A stretch of 64,000 bases of DNA. Source: Caballeronia glathei. GTDB lineage: Bacteria > Pseudomonadota > Gammaproteobacteria > Burkholderiales > Burkholderiaceae. Where the stretch lies: assembly GCF_000698595.1 (NCBI RefSeq), contig NZ_JFHC01000005.1, forward strand, positions 62,001-126,000, in the 5' to 3' direction. The translations under genes and the position numbers were made by a program. Each line of letters opens with the position of its first letter. Positions within the stretch are counted from its first letter, which is position 1. This document shows positions 1-10,479 of the stretch, in pieces. The notes under the pieces were generated by a model. The model had not been told where the DNA came from, did no database searches, and worked only from the letters and a program-made list of their open reading frames with translations.

Positions 1-1
1 C

Positions 2-1396
2 TGCCTCGAACAGCAGAGCTCGCGCGCGCTCGGTCTCGCCGACGCCGCGCAATGGCAGGCCGTGCTCGCGCGGCTGCCCTCGTATCTGGACCGCGACGGC
101 CTCGCGAACTACTTCCCGCCCGCAGGCGACAGCAAGCCGAACGGCAGCCCGACGCTCACGGCCTACCTGCTCGCGGCGGCGGACGAGGCATCGAAGGCCG
201 ATCGCCGCTTCGCGCTGCCCGTCGAACTGCGCGGCAAGCTCGCGGCAGGGCTCGCGAACTTCGTCGAAGGCAGGATCGAGCGCAACGTCTGGGCGCCGCG
301 CCAGGATCTCGACCTTCGCAAGCTCGCCGCCATCGAGGCGCTCTCGCGCTACGGCCTGGCGCAGCCGCGCATGCTCGGCTCGATCGTGATCGCGCCAGAG
401 CAGTGGCCGACTTCGGCGCTGCTCGACTACTACGCGATCCTGTCGCGCGTCGACGGCATCGCGCAGCGCGACGACAAGCGCGCGCAGGCCGAGCAGATCC
501 TGCGCGCACGCCTCACGTATCAGGGCACGCGCCTCACGTTCTCGACGGAGCGCGACGACGACCTGTACTGGCTCATGACCGGCACCGAGTCGAACGCGGC
601 GCGCACCGCGCTCCTCTTCGCCGACGCGCCCGGCTGGAAGGACGAGATGCCGCGGCTCGTCGGCGGCCTGCTGGCGCTGCAGAAGAATGGCGCCTGGCAG
701 ACGACGACCGCTAATCTCTGGGGCACGCTCGCCGTCGAGCGCTTTTCGCGGCTTTTCGAGAGCGCGCCGGTCAGCGGAGAGACGAAAATCCGGCTGGGAT
801 CGGCCGAAAAGACGGTGGCGTGGCAGTCCGCCGGCACGCCGCAGAGCGTCACGCTCCCGTGGGCGGCGCCGCCGCTCACGCTCACCCAGGCCGGCAGCGG
901 CAAGCCGTGGACGACGGTCGAAAGCCTCGCGGCGGTCGCGCTGAAGGCACCGTTCGCGGCGGGCTACCGGATCACGAAGACGATGACACCGGTCGATCCG
1001 GCCGTGAAGGGCGTGCTCTCGCGCGGCGACATCGTGCGCGTGCGGCTCGACATCGATGCGCAGAGCGACATGACCTGGGTCGTCGTCAACGATCCCGTTC
1101 CGGCGGGCGCGACGATCCTCGGCTCCGGGCTCGGCCGCGATTCGGAAGCCGCCACCGAAGGCGAGAAAAGTCCCAAAGGCGCGTGGCCAACGTTCATCGA
1201 GCGCGGCTTCGACGGCTATCGCGCGTACTACGACCATGTGCCGAAGGGCAGGCTGCAGGTGGAATACACCGTGCGGCTCAACAACGTCGGCACGTTCGGC
1301 CTGCCGCCGACGCGCGTCGAAGCGCTCTACGCGCCCTCGGCGTTCGGCGCGGCGCCGAACGCACCGGTCGTCGTCGCGCCGCTTGCCGCGAAGTGA
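2..1396 (+). CDS. Alpha-2-macroglobulin family protein, C-terminal part (gene truncated at window edge)
   Basis: About 464 residues remain of a bacterial alpha-2-macroglobulin (YfhM/ECAM type), a periplasmic protease trap that captures proteases through a thioester. The first complete codons in the window read Cys-Leu-Glu-Gln, the CxEQ thioester motif itself, so the break falls exactly at the reactive Cys. The helical thioester domain follows (around LPSYLDRDGLANYF), then the C-terminal receptor-type beta domain ending in PLAAK. It sits 4 bp upstream of pbpC, the usual partner: the pair is thought to guard and repair the cell wall when the outer membrane is breached. The N-terminal MG domains and the signal peptide lie outside the window. 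Confidence 0.9.
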   Translation, partial: CLEQQSSRALGLADAAQWQAVLARLPSYLDRDGLANYFPPAGDSKPNGSPTLTAYLLAAADEASKADRRFALPVELRGKLAAGLANFVEGRIERNVWAPRQDLDLRKLAAIEALSRYGLAQPRMLGSIVIAPEQWPTSALLDYYAILSRVDGIAQRDDKRAQAEQILRARLTYQGTRLTFSTERDDDLYWLMTGTESNAARTALLFADAPGWKDEMPRLVGGLLALQKNGAWQTTTANLWGTLAVERFSRLFESAPVSGETKIRLGSAEKTVAWQSAGTPQSVTLPWAAPPLTLTQAGSGKPWTTVESLAAVALKAPFAAGYRITKTMTPVDPAVKGVLSRGDIVRVRLDIDAQSDMTWVVVNDPVPAGATILGSGLGRDSEAATEGEKSPKGAWPTFIERGFDGYRAYYDHVPKGRLQVEYTVRLNNVGTFGLPPTRVEALYAPSAFGAAPNAPVVVAPLAAK

Positions 1397-1400
1397 CGCC

Positions 1401-3713
1401 ATGAAGCGCGCCGCGTGCCTCGTCATCGGATGCGTGCTGTCGGCGGCGGTGCACGCGTGGCCGACGTTCGACGAAGTGCGCGGCAACTGGCGCAGCTCCG
1501 ACTGGGTGCTGCTCGCCCGCGACGGCGAGCCGGTGCAGCGCGTGCGCGTCGACAAGACGGCGCGGCGCGGCGACTGGGTCGCGCTCGCCGACGTGTCGCC
1601 GGCGCTGCGCGAGGCGATCGTCGTGTCGGAGGACAAGCGCTTCTACGAGCACAGCGGCGTCGACTGGCGCGGCGCCGCGGCCGCCGCGTGGGGCAACCTG
1701 TGGAACACGCGCACGCGCGGCGCCTCGACGGTGACGATGCAGCTCACCGGCCTCATCGACGACGCGGGCAAGCCCCCCGGGCGCCGCTCGCTCGGGGAAA
1801 AGGCGCAGCAGACGGTAGGCGCGCTGTGGCTCGATCACGCGTGGCGCAAGGATCAGATTCTCGAGGCGTATCTCAATCTCGTGCCGTTTCGCGGCGAGAT
1901 CGTCGGCTTGCCGGCGTTGTCGCAGGTGCTCTTCGGCAAGGCGCCGTCCGGACTCGACGAGCGCGAGGCCGCGCTCGCCGCCGCGCTCGTGCGCGCGCCG
2001 AACGCGCCGTATGCGAAGGTCTCGGCGCGGACCTGCGCGATCCTGCGCGAGATGCACGATGTGCACGACGTGCGCACGGAGCGCGGCTGCGCGAATCTCG
2101 ACAGCTACGTGCAGCTCACGCTCACGCGCACGGCGTCGGCTTCGCCCGTTTCCTCCGGCTACGACGCGCTGGCGCCTCATTTCGCGCGCCGCGTGGCGGG
2201 CGAGGTGCATCCCGCGGCGGGCGCGCGCGTGCAATCCACGCTCGACGCCCGGCTTCAGCGCTTTGCCCGCGACACGCTCGCGCGCACGCTCGTCGAGCTC
2301 AACTCGCGCGCGGCGCCGCGCAACGTGCACGACGGCGCGGCGATCGTGATCGACAACCGCTCGGGCGACGTGCTCGCGTGGGTCGGCTCGGCGGGCGGCC
2401 TGTCGAATGCGCCGGAAGTGGATGCTGTGCTCGCCGCGCGCCAGGCCGGCTCGACGCTCAAGCCGTTTCTCTACGCGCAGGCGATCGACGAGAAGCGCCT
2501 CACCGCCGCCACTCTGCTCGACGACGCCCCGCTCGATCTCGCCGCGGGCGGCGGCCTCTACATCCCGCAGAACTACGATCACGATTTCAAGGGCTGGGTG
2601 AGCGTGCGCACGGCGCTCGGCTCGTCGCTCAACGTGCCTGCCGTGCGCACGCTCGTGATGGTCACGCCGCACCGCTTCGCGAAGACGCTCGTCGCGCTCG
2701 GCCTGCCGCTCACGCAGGCGGGCGACTACTACGGCTTCAGCCTCGCGCTCGGCAGCGCCGACGTCACGCTGCTGTCGCTCGCGAACGCGTATCGGGCGCT
2801 CGCGAACGGCGGGGTCGCCCGTCCTGTCGCGCCCGCTGTCTTCGATCCCGGTCGCCACGCGCCCCCGCCGCCGGGCACGCGCGTCTTCAGCCCCGAGGCG
2901 AGCTTCATCGTCACCGACATCCTCGCGGACAACAACGCGCGCACCCGCACGTTCGGCTTCGACAGCGTGCTCGCGACGCGCTTCTTCAGCGCGGTCAAGA
3001 CCGGCACGAGCAAGGACATGCGCGACAACTGGGCAATCGGCTATTCATCGCGCTATACCGTGGGCGTGTGGGTCGGCAACGCGGACGGCGCACCGATGTG
3101 GGACGTCTCCGGCGTCACCGGCGCGGCACCCGTGTGGGTCGCGCTGATCGGCTACCTGCACCGCGACGCCGCGAGCCGCGGGCCGCTCGCGCCGGCGGGC
3201 GTCGTGAAGACGCGCATCGCGTATCAGGATCACGTCGAGCCGTCCCGCGACGACTGGTTCCTGCGCGGCACGCAGATGACGAACATCGGACTCGCGGCAA
3301 ACGCGGCGGCGACGGAACGCGGCGCGGCGAAGATCGGCGCGCCCACCGACGGCACCATCTTCGCGCTCGACCCCGACATTCCCGCCGAACGCCAGCGCAT
3401 CTGGTTCGAGCGCGCGGGCGGGGCGCCGGGCGCGAACGCGTGGCGGCTCGACGGCAAGCCGCTCGGCGCCGCCGCTCGCGTCGCGTGGCAGCCCTGGCCG
3501 GGGCGCCACACGCTCGAACTCGTCGATGCAAAAGGCGCGGTGCTCGATACGGTGGCGTTCGAAGTGCGCGGCGCGTTCGCCCGGAGGCCGGACCGTGTGC
3601 AACATTCCGCCACAAAAGCGGCTGCTCATTCGACAGGTGCGTCCCGGACGCCCCGCGCGCCGCCGCAGGATTCGCCGCAATCCGCCATTTCGCTGTCGAA
3701 TACGGACCGATGA
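1401..3713 (+). CDS. pbpC: Penicillin-binding protein 1C (bifunctional transglycosylase/transpeptidase)
   Basis: Class A PBP of 770 residues that polymerises and cross-links peptidoglycan in the periplasm. An N-terminal signal/anchor (residues 1-19) is followed by a GT51 transglycosylase domain with the EDKRFYEH motif (Glu about 77). The transpeptidase domain carries SxxK as STLK (Ser351), SLN and KTG (Lys533). A C-terminal PBP1C (BiPBP_C) domain contains the IFALDPDIP segment. The start at 1401 is four bases after the macroglobulin stop, so the two genes are an operon. The length equals that of E. coli PBP1C. The last ~45 residues, after AFEVRGA, are low-complexity and do not look like the domain; they may be a lineage-specific tail. 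Confidence 0.93.
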   Translation: MKRAACLVIGCVLSAAVHAWPTFDEVRGNWRSSDWVLLARDGEPVQRVRVDKTARRGDWVALADVSPALREAIVVSEDKRFYEHSGVDWRGAAAAAWGNLWNTRTRGASTVTMQLTGLIDDAGKPPGRRSLGEKAQQTVGALWLDHAWRKDQILEAYLNLVPFRGEIVGLPALSQVLFGKAPSGLDEREAALAAALVRAPNAPYAKVSARTCAILREMHDVHDVRTERGCANLDSYVQLTLTRTASASPVSSGYDALAPHFARRVAGEVHPAAGARVQSTLDARLQRFARDTLARTLVELNSRAAPRNVHDGAAIVIDNRSGDVLAWVGSAGGLSNAPEVDAVLAARQAGSTLKPFLYAQAIDEKRLTAATLLDDAPLDLAAGGGLYIPQNYDHDFKGWVSVRTALGSSLNVPAVRTLVMVTPHRFAKTLVALGLPLTQAGDYYGFSLALGSADVTLLSLANAYRALANGGVARPVAPAVFDPGRHAPPPPGTRVFSPEASFIVTDILADNNARTRTFGFDSVLATRFFSAVKTGTSKDMRDNWAIGYSSRYTVGVWVGNADGAPMWDVSGVTGAAPVWVALIGYLHRDAASRGPLAPAGVVKTRIAYQDHVEPSRDDWFLRGTQMTNIGLAANAAATERGAAKIGAPTDGTIFALDPDIPAERQRIWFERAGGAPGANAWRLDGKPLGAAARVAWQPWPGRHTLELVDAKGAVLDTVAFEVRGAFARRPDRVQHSATKAAAHSTGASRTPRAPPQDSPQSAISLSNTDR

Positions 3714-3953
3714 CATCTCGAACAACATCGCGATCAACATCGGGATCACGAAGTTTTACAGGGTTTGTCCCAGACAACGTCATCCGGCGTGCGTCAACAA
3801 CGTTAAATATTGAGCGGCTTCGCCATGAACACCCGATTCGTCGGGCAAAATGCGGGCCGTCGACGTCCAGGGCGGTTTTTATCCTATGCTTAACGGCACC
3901 GATCGGCACCGCCCGTCCGACTTTTCAACCTAGCTCTCTCTGGAGTGCCTGTC

Positions 3954-4481
3954 ATGCTGAAAAAGCTGCTGATGCTGTGCGTTGCCTTTATGCTGTCGAT
4001 TGGCGCCGCATTTGCCGCCGTCGATGTCAACACGGCCGATCAGGCCGCGCTCGAGTCGGTGAAGGGTCTCGGGCCCGTGAAGTCGAAGGCGATCATCGAC
4101 GAACGCGCGAAGAACGGCCCCTACAAGGACGCCGACGACCTCGCCGCCCGCGTGAAGGGCCTCGGAACGAAGTCGGTGGCGAAGCTCGAGGAAGCCGGAC
4201 TGACGATCGGCGGCTCGTCCGTGCCGCCCACGGGCAAGCCGGCTGCGCACGCGCCGTCCGGCTCCGCGGCCAAGCCGACCGCGAAGCCGTCCACGGCGGC
4301 GACCCCGCCCGCCGCAACCACGGCGACGGCCGGGACAGCGTCCGCGGCATCCGGCACCAAGGCGACGAAGACATCGAAGAAGGCAAGCGCGGACGCCGCA
4401 TCCGGCGCGAGCGAGACGAAGCCGAGCAAGTCGAAGAGCAAGAAGGACAAGGCCGCCAGCGCCGCAGCCGCGAGCCAGTGA
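3954..4481 (+). CDS. Secreted ComEA-like helix-hairpin-helix protein with Lys/Ala-rich tail
   Basis: This 175-residue protein begins with a clear signal peptide (MLKKLLMLCVAFML.., cleavage near AAFA-AV). A ComEA-type helix-hairpin-helix DNA-binding repeat follows: VDVNTADQAALESVKGLG, a typical opening, then GPVKSKAIIDERAKNGPYKDADDL. The second half is Thr/Ser/Ala/Lys-rich and resembles histone-H1-like PAKKA tails. The ATG at 3954 is preferred over an in-frame GTG nine bases upstream because GGAG at 3942-3945 lies at normal spacing from it. The likely role is binding DNA in the periplasm during uptake, by analogy with ComEA. No competence genes are adjacent, so that role is inferred. Confidence 0.8.
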   Translation: MLKKLLMLCVAFMLSIGAAFAAVDVNTADQAALESVKGLGPVKSKAIIDERAKNGPYKDADDLAARVKGLGTKSVAKLEEAGLTIGGSSVPPTGKPAAHAPSGSAAKPTAKPSTAATPPAATTATAGTASAASGTKATKTSKKASADAASGASETKPSKSKSKKDKAASAAAASQ

Positions 4482-4747
4482 GCCGCCGGGCCGGCCTCGA
4501 TGAACCTAATGAGCGGATCCGCGTCCCATGCAGGGGCGCGGCTTCGCGAAGCCGGATCGTTCAATCGGCGTGCAGCGGCCTTGCAACGAGAACAGCAACT
4601 GCAGCAGCAACAGCACTTTTCGCCGTCAGCCTGAAGGCGGCGCCTCCCGTCCGCGCTTCGCCGTCGTAATCGCAATCGTAGTCGTAGTCGCAGCCGTGCG
4701 AAGCCCCGGGCGGCATCCAACCCGCAACACCTCGAAGTGAGACAGCC

Positions 4748-5194
4748 ATGAGCCTACTCGATACCCTCGCATCCTCCCTCGGCAAATCGTCGCCAGAAGG
4801 CGGCGGCGGCCCGTCCAGCCTGATCGCCGCGGCGCTCGAATTCGTCAACAGCCAGCCGGGCGGACTCAACGGCCTGATTCAGCGCTTCCAGGAACACGGC
4901 GCGGGCGACATCGTTTCATCGTGGATCGGCACGGGCGAGAACAAGCCGATCAGCCCGGACACGCTCAACAACGTGCTCGGCTCGGATACCGTCGGCGCAC
5001 TCGCGCAGAAGGCGGGCGTCTCGGGCGACCAGTTGTCGGGGATGCTCGCGGCGGTGCTGCCCAACGTGGTCGACCGCGCCACGCCGAACGGCGAAGTGCC
5101 GGCCGAAGGCCAGCTCGATCTCGCCGGCGTGCTCGGATCGCTCGGCGGCCTCGCGGGCCTCTTCGGCAAGAGCGAAGGCGACAAGACCGCCTGA
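4748..5194 (+). CDS. YidB-like DUF937 family protein
   Basis: A 148-residue, Gly/Leu/Ala-rich small protein matching the YidB (DUF937) pattern: N-terminal MSLLDTLASSLG, a central segment ending in WIGTGENKPI, then the conserved S-x-D-x-L region with QKAGVSGDQLSGML and a Gly/Leu-rich C-terminus. No catalytic motif, signal peptide or membrane segment is evident. The biochemical function of the family is unknown. It is a single-gene unit: a good Shine-Dalgarno region (GTGAGACAGCC) precedes the ATG, and a strong terminator follows the stop. Confidence 0.8.
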   Translation: MSLLDTLASSLGKSSPEGGGGPSSLIAAALEFVNSQPGGLNGLIQRFQEHGAGDIVSSWIGTGENKPISPDTLNNVLGSDTVGALAQKAGVSGDQLSGMLAAVLPNVVDRATPNGEVPAEGQLDLAGVLGSLGGLAGLFGKSEGDKTA

Positions 5195-5222
5195 ACCGCA
5201 CCGCGTTTTTTGTTTCTTCAGC

Positions 5223-5255
5223 AAGCCCCGCCGGGTCGACAGCCCGGCGGGGCTT
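5223..5255. terminator. Bidirectional intrinsic terminator between yidB-like gene and hipA
   Basis: A perfect 13-bp stem (AAGCCCCGCCGGG / CCCGGCGGGGCTT) with a 7-nt loop lies between two convergent stop codons (5194 on plus, 5257 on minus). The A/T bases at both stem ends allow it to act in both directions. Confidence 0.85.
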
Positions 5256-5256
5256 C

Positions 5257-6645
5257 TCATTTCTGAAGCCTGCGCACCATGTCCGCGATGATCGTATGAC
5301 GGATCACGCGCAGGCACGTCAGTTCGCCGCCGAGCGGCGCCGCGAGCCGGGGGTCGCGCGCGAGCAGCGCGGCATTTGCGTCCTCGGCCTGCGCATACAC
5401 GTCGCCCGCAGCCTTCGCGATGTTGCCGACGAGCGCATCGAGCAGGCGCTCGGCCGTCTTGCGCGCGATGCCGAGCACGTCGGCGGCAGCGAGCATCAGC
5501 GCGCGGTCGAAGTCGGCATAGTGCCGCGCGCCGAGAATGTCCCACGCGAACGCCGCCCGGCCCGGCCAGTCGCTCTTCTGATACGACGGCGTGCCGTACG
5601 CGGCGACGCTCAGCAGGTCATAGAACGGCGCGAGCTGAATGCCGTCGTGCGAGACGAGAAAACTCAGGTTCTTCAGATGCGCGTCCGAATTGCCGGCAAG
5701 CACGTTGAACACGAGCCAGGAGAAGAGGCGCGCGCGCGCCGACGCCTGATTGCGGCAACGCTCCGCGATCGCCGCGAGTTGCTCGACGCTGCCCTGCTCG
5801 TACTTGAAGGTGCGCGCGAGGTCGAGCAGCTGACACGCGTCGATCGTATGAAGGCGCTGCCAGGCGCCGGCGCGCGCCTCGCGATCGAAGCGATCGACGA
5901 GATACACCGGCGAGGGCACATAGCGGCGGTGCACCGCCGGCACGTCGAGCTGGAGCTTCGCCGCGAGCATCATGACGAACCATTCGTTGATGACGGAGTG
6001 CGGATAGTCGTCGGTGTCCTGATGATTGGGCTTCAGGATGTGCGTGGACGGCGTGTGGCCGGCGGGCTCAAACAACTCGCCGCCGCGCAGCACGACGGCG
6101 AGCTTGTGCTGCGCGCCCGCGAGCGACATGCGCTTGAGCGCATCGTGCGTGAGCGGCACGCGCGGCAGCGCGTCGATGCGGGCCTGAAGCGCCTCGTCCG
6201 TCAGACGCCGCTCGTGGATCGCGTTCTGCTCTGCGGCGCCCGGCGGATACAGCGTCACCGAGCCGGCCGACTCGGCGCCGTAGTGCGCGAGCAGCGCGAA
6301 GGCGTCGGCTTCGTTGCGGATCGCGGCGTCGCGGGCAAGCAGCGTGCGCTGGCCTTCCTCGGGCAGCAGGTTGTCGAAATACCACTGGACCGAGCGGCGC
6401 GTGCTGCCGTCGCGGCAGGTTTCCTGCTGCAGCGGCAGCGCTGGGCTCAGCGCGTAGCTGTCGGCGCGCTCGCGCCAGGCCGGAAGGTAGGTGAACGCCC
6501 AGATGTCGTTGTCGGCGGTGAGCGTGCCGACTGCGATGCCGTTGATGCTCGCGACCAGGCTGCGCGCCGCCGACGGTACCGGCTGAACCGCATCCGCCCC
6601 CGGCGATGCGACGTCGGAAAGAGCGCCGCCCGGTTCGTCATTCAT
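5257..6645 (-). CDS. hipA: HipA-type serine/threonine kinase toxin
   Basis: This 462-residue protein is a HipA-family kinase, the toxin of a type II module; E. coli HipA phosphorylates glutamyl-tRNA synthetase and promotes persistence. The ATP/Gly-rich loop SLAGAQHK is present, followed by THILKP. The catalytic block is NSDAHLKN (Asp about 321), and the metal-binding APFYDLLS follows. All key kinase residues are therefore intact and the enzyme is probably active. Its ATG overlaps the hipB stop by 8 nt (ATGAATGA), so the two are translationally coupled. A longer upstream in-frame extension exists but would run through hipB and is not favoured. The target in this organism is unknown. Confidence 0.88.
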   Translation of the reverse strand: MNDEPGGALSDVASPGADAVQPVPSAARSLVASINGIAVGTLTADNDIWAFTYLPAWRERADSYALSPALPLQQETCRDGSTRRSVQWYFDNLLPEEGQRTLLARDAAIRNEADAFALLAHYGAESAGSVTLYPPGAAEQNAIHERRLTDEALQARIDALPRVPLTHDALKRMSLAGAQHKLAVVLRGGELFEPAGHTPSTHILKPNHQDTDDYPHSVINEWFVMMLAAKLQLDVPAVHRRYVPSPVYLVDRFDREARAGAWQRLHTIDACQLLDLARTFKYEQGSVEQLAAIAERCRNQASARARLFSWLVFNVLAGNSDAHLKNLSFLVSHDGIQLAPFYDLLSVAAYGTPSYQKSDWPGRAAFAWDILGARHYADFDRALMLAAADVLGIARKTAERLLDALVGNIAKAAGDVYAQAEDANAALLARDPRLAAPLGGELTCLRVIRHTIIADMVRRLQK

Positions 6646-6952
6646 CCGCACGCTCCCGCGCCGCCTTGCGCTTTTCGGCCCGCTCGACGCGCGCATAACG
6701 CTTCTGTTCCTCGCCCGCGAAGAGCGCGGCGGCGTCATCCGGGATATCGACGCTCACGCGCACCCCGAGCCCTTCGAGCACGCGAAAGAGCTTGCCCCAG
6801 TGCACGCTTTCCGCGCCCTTTTCGACCTTGCCGAGAAAACTCTCGCTGACGCCGATGCTGCCCGCGGCATCGTCCTGGCGCAGACGTTGGGCCTTGCGTG
6901 CGGCGCGCACGGCAACGCCGATGTCGTGGGAATCAATGAGTTCGATCTTCAC
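6638..6952 (-). CDS. hipB: HipB-type antitoxin, XRE-family helix-turn-helix repressor
   Basis: A 104-residue protein with a single XRE-type helix-turn-helix (RKAQRLRQDDAAGSIGVSES.., residues about 18-40), as in HipB antitoxins that bind HipA and repress their own operon. The GTG at 6952 is chosen because the frame further upstream would translate straight through the palindromic operators. A normal SD is weak; the sequence before the start reads GGATTTTTACC. The acidic/basic C-terminal tail (KRYARVERAEKRKAARERADE) may be the flexible segment that regulates toxin binding or proteolysis. It is the first gene of the hipBA pair. Confidence 0.85.
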   Translation of the reverse strand: MKIELIDSHDIGVAVRAARKAQRLRQDDAAGSIGVSESFLGKVEKGAESVHWGKLFRVLEGLGVRVSVDIPDDAAALFAGEEQKRYARVERAEKRKAARERADE

Positions 6953-6960
6953 GGTAAAAA

Positions 6961-7128
6961 TCCATTCGATTGCAATGATTTTAGCACAACAAGCCGATGC
7001 GGACTGAAAATCCATGCAATTGAATGGATTTTCGATGAATGTCGATTCGCTTTGAGCATTTCCGTGCAGTCGCACAGATTTCTCCTGCACCGGCAGCGGA
7101 TAGGTCATTTTCCATGCAGTTGCATGGA
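6961..7128 (-). promoter_or_regulatory. Array of four 18-bp palindromic operators, 50-bp period, in the hipBA promoter region
   Basis: Four copies of an inverted repeat start at 6961, 7011, 7061 and 7111, exactly 50 bp apart. The best copy is TCCATGCAGTTGCATGGA (7111-7128). The copy at 7011 is TCCATGCAATTGAATGGA, the one at 6961 is TCCATTCGATTGCAATGA, and the one at 7061 is the most degenerate, TCCGTGCAGTCGCACAGA. Each is followed by a T-run. The copy at 6961 lies 8 bp from the hipB start and abuts the probable -10 box. They are the likely HipB binding sites. E. coli hipBA also has multiple operators, with a different sequence and arrangement. Confidence 0.75.
6978..6983 (-). promoter_or_regulatory. 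Probable -10 box of hipBA
   Basis: On the minus strand the hexamer TAAAAT lies 26 bases upstream of the hipB start codon and abuts the proximal operator. No convincing -35 hexamer is seen at 16-18 bp. The position would let HipB block RNA polymerase directly. Confidence 0.4.
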
Positions 7129-7141
7129 TTTTCCCCGGGCG

Positions 7142-7175
7142 ACAAAAAAGGGCAACGGATCACTCCGTTGCCCTT
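7142..7175 (-). terminator. Intrinsic terminator of clpB
   Basis: A perfect 12-bp stem (AAGGGCAACGGA / TCCGTTGCCCTT) with a TCAC-type 4-nt loop is followed on the minus strand by a T-run. It lies just after the clpB stop and separates clpB from hipBA transcription. Confidence 0.9.
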
Positions 7176-7196
7176 CGCGTGCCGCAGCCGCGCCGC

Positions 7197-9794
<2,598 letters not shown>

Positions 9795-9824
9795 TATTGA
9801 GACCTCCAATTCGGAATGTGTTCA

Positions 9825-9852
9825 AAATGAGGTGTTTTTCGGCGCTTTCAAG
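9825..9852 (-). promoter_or_regulatory. Heat-shock (sigma-32) promoter of clpB
   Basis: On the minus strand CTTGAAA (9852-9846) is followed after 14 bp by CTCATTT (9831-9825). This closely fits the sigma-32 consensus CTTGAAA, 11-16 bp, CCCCATNT. It lies about 30 bp upstream of the clpB start codon, as expected for this heat-shock gene. Confidence 0.8.
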
Positions 9853-9972
9853 CGTGAATTTGCGGCGGGTGCGCATTTTCCTTTGTTTTTCGACAAGCCG
9901 TGGCCGGTGAAGCCTCGTCGGGGCGGGTGCGGGGCGAGTCTGCAGGCAGCCGCGAGCGGGCAAGCGCGGGAC

Positions 9973-10479
9973 TCAGCTCGCCTCGGCGACGCGCGGCACG
10001 ACGCCGGCGGGGCCCATGCCACCGGCCGGCACGAGGCGCACGATGCCGAGCAGTCCGGCGAGCTCGCCCGCCGGATGCGCCAGGTCGCCGACGGTATGCT
10101 TGTCGAGCTCGGCGAGAAAGGCGTCGCGCGCGGCGGCGAACACGCCCTTCAGGCGGCAATGCGCCTGGATCACGCAGCGGCGGTGGGCCTCGGCGTCGTC
10201 GGCAAAGCAGCCGACGATCGAAAAGTCGTTCTCCGTCTTGCGCACCACCTCGCCGATCGAGAGCGCTCGGGAACGCGCGTGGAGCCTCAGGCCGCCATTG
10301 CGGCCGCGCACCGTCTCCACCCAGCCGAGCTCGCCGAGCCGCTGCACGACCTTCATCAGGTGGTTCTTGGAAATGCCGTAAGCGTCCGAGATGTCCTGTA
10401 TGGTCGAGAGGCCTTCGGGCCTGACAGCCAGATAGAGCATGACGCGCAGCGAATAGTCGGTGTAATCGGTAAGTCGCAT
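9973..10479 (-). CDS. nsrR: NsrR-like Rrf2-family transcriptional regulator (nitric oxide sensor)
   Basis: A 168-residue Rrf2-family repressor. The N-terminal winged helix is MRLTDYTDYSLRVMLYLA with the wing VRGRNGGLRL; the C-terminal part has three Cys (91, 102, 108) in GCFADD..RRC..AHCRLKG, the ligand set of the NO-sensitive Fe-S cluster in NsrR. The closing FLAELDKHTVGDLA also matches NsrR rather than IscR. The start at 10479 gives the canonical N-terminus, although the SD is weak. The divergent neighbour is a truncated haemoglobin, which supports a role in nitric-oxide response. The last ~35 residues extend beyond E. coli NsrR. Confidence 0.82.
   Translation of the reverse strand: MRLTDYTDYSLRVMLYLAVRPEGLSTIQDISDAYGISKNHLMKVVQRLGELGWVETVRGRNGGLRLHARSRALSIGEVVRKTENDFSIVGCFADDAEAHRRCVIQAHCRLKGVFAAARDAFLAELDKHTVGDLAHPAGELAGLLGIVRLVPAGGMGPAGVVPRVAEAS

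Noticed and set aside
3945..3953. GTG at 3945 as the start of the ComEA-like protein
   Set aside because: It overlaps the GGAG Shine-Dalgarno; the ATG at 3954 gives better spacing and a cleaner signal peptide.
4664..4700. Short degenerate TCGTAA/TCGTAG triplet run upstream of the yidB-like gene
   Set aside because: Too short and degenerate to call a functional repeat.
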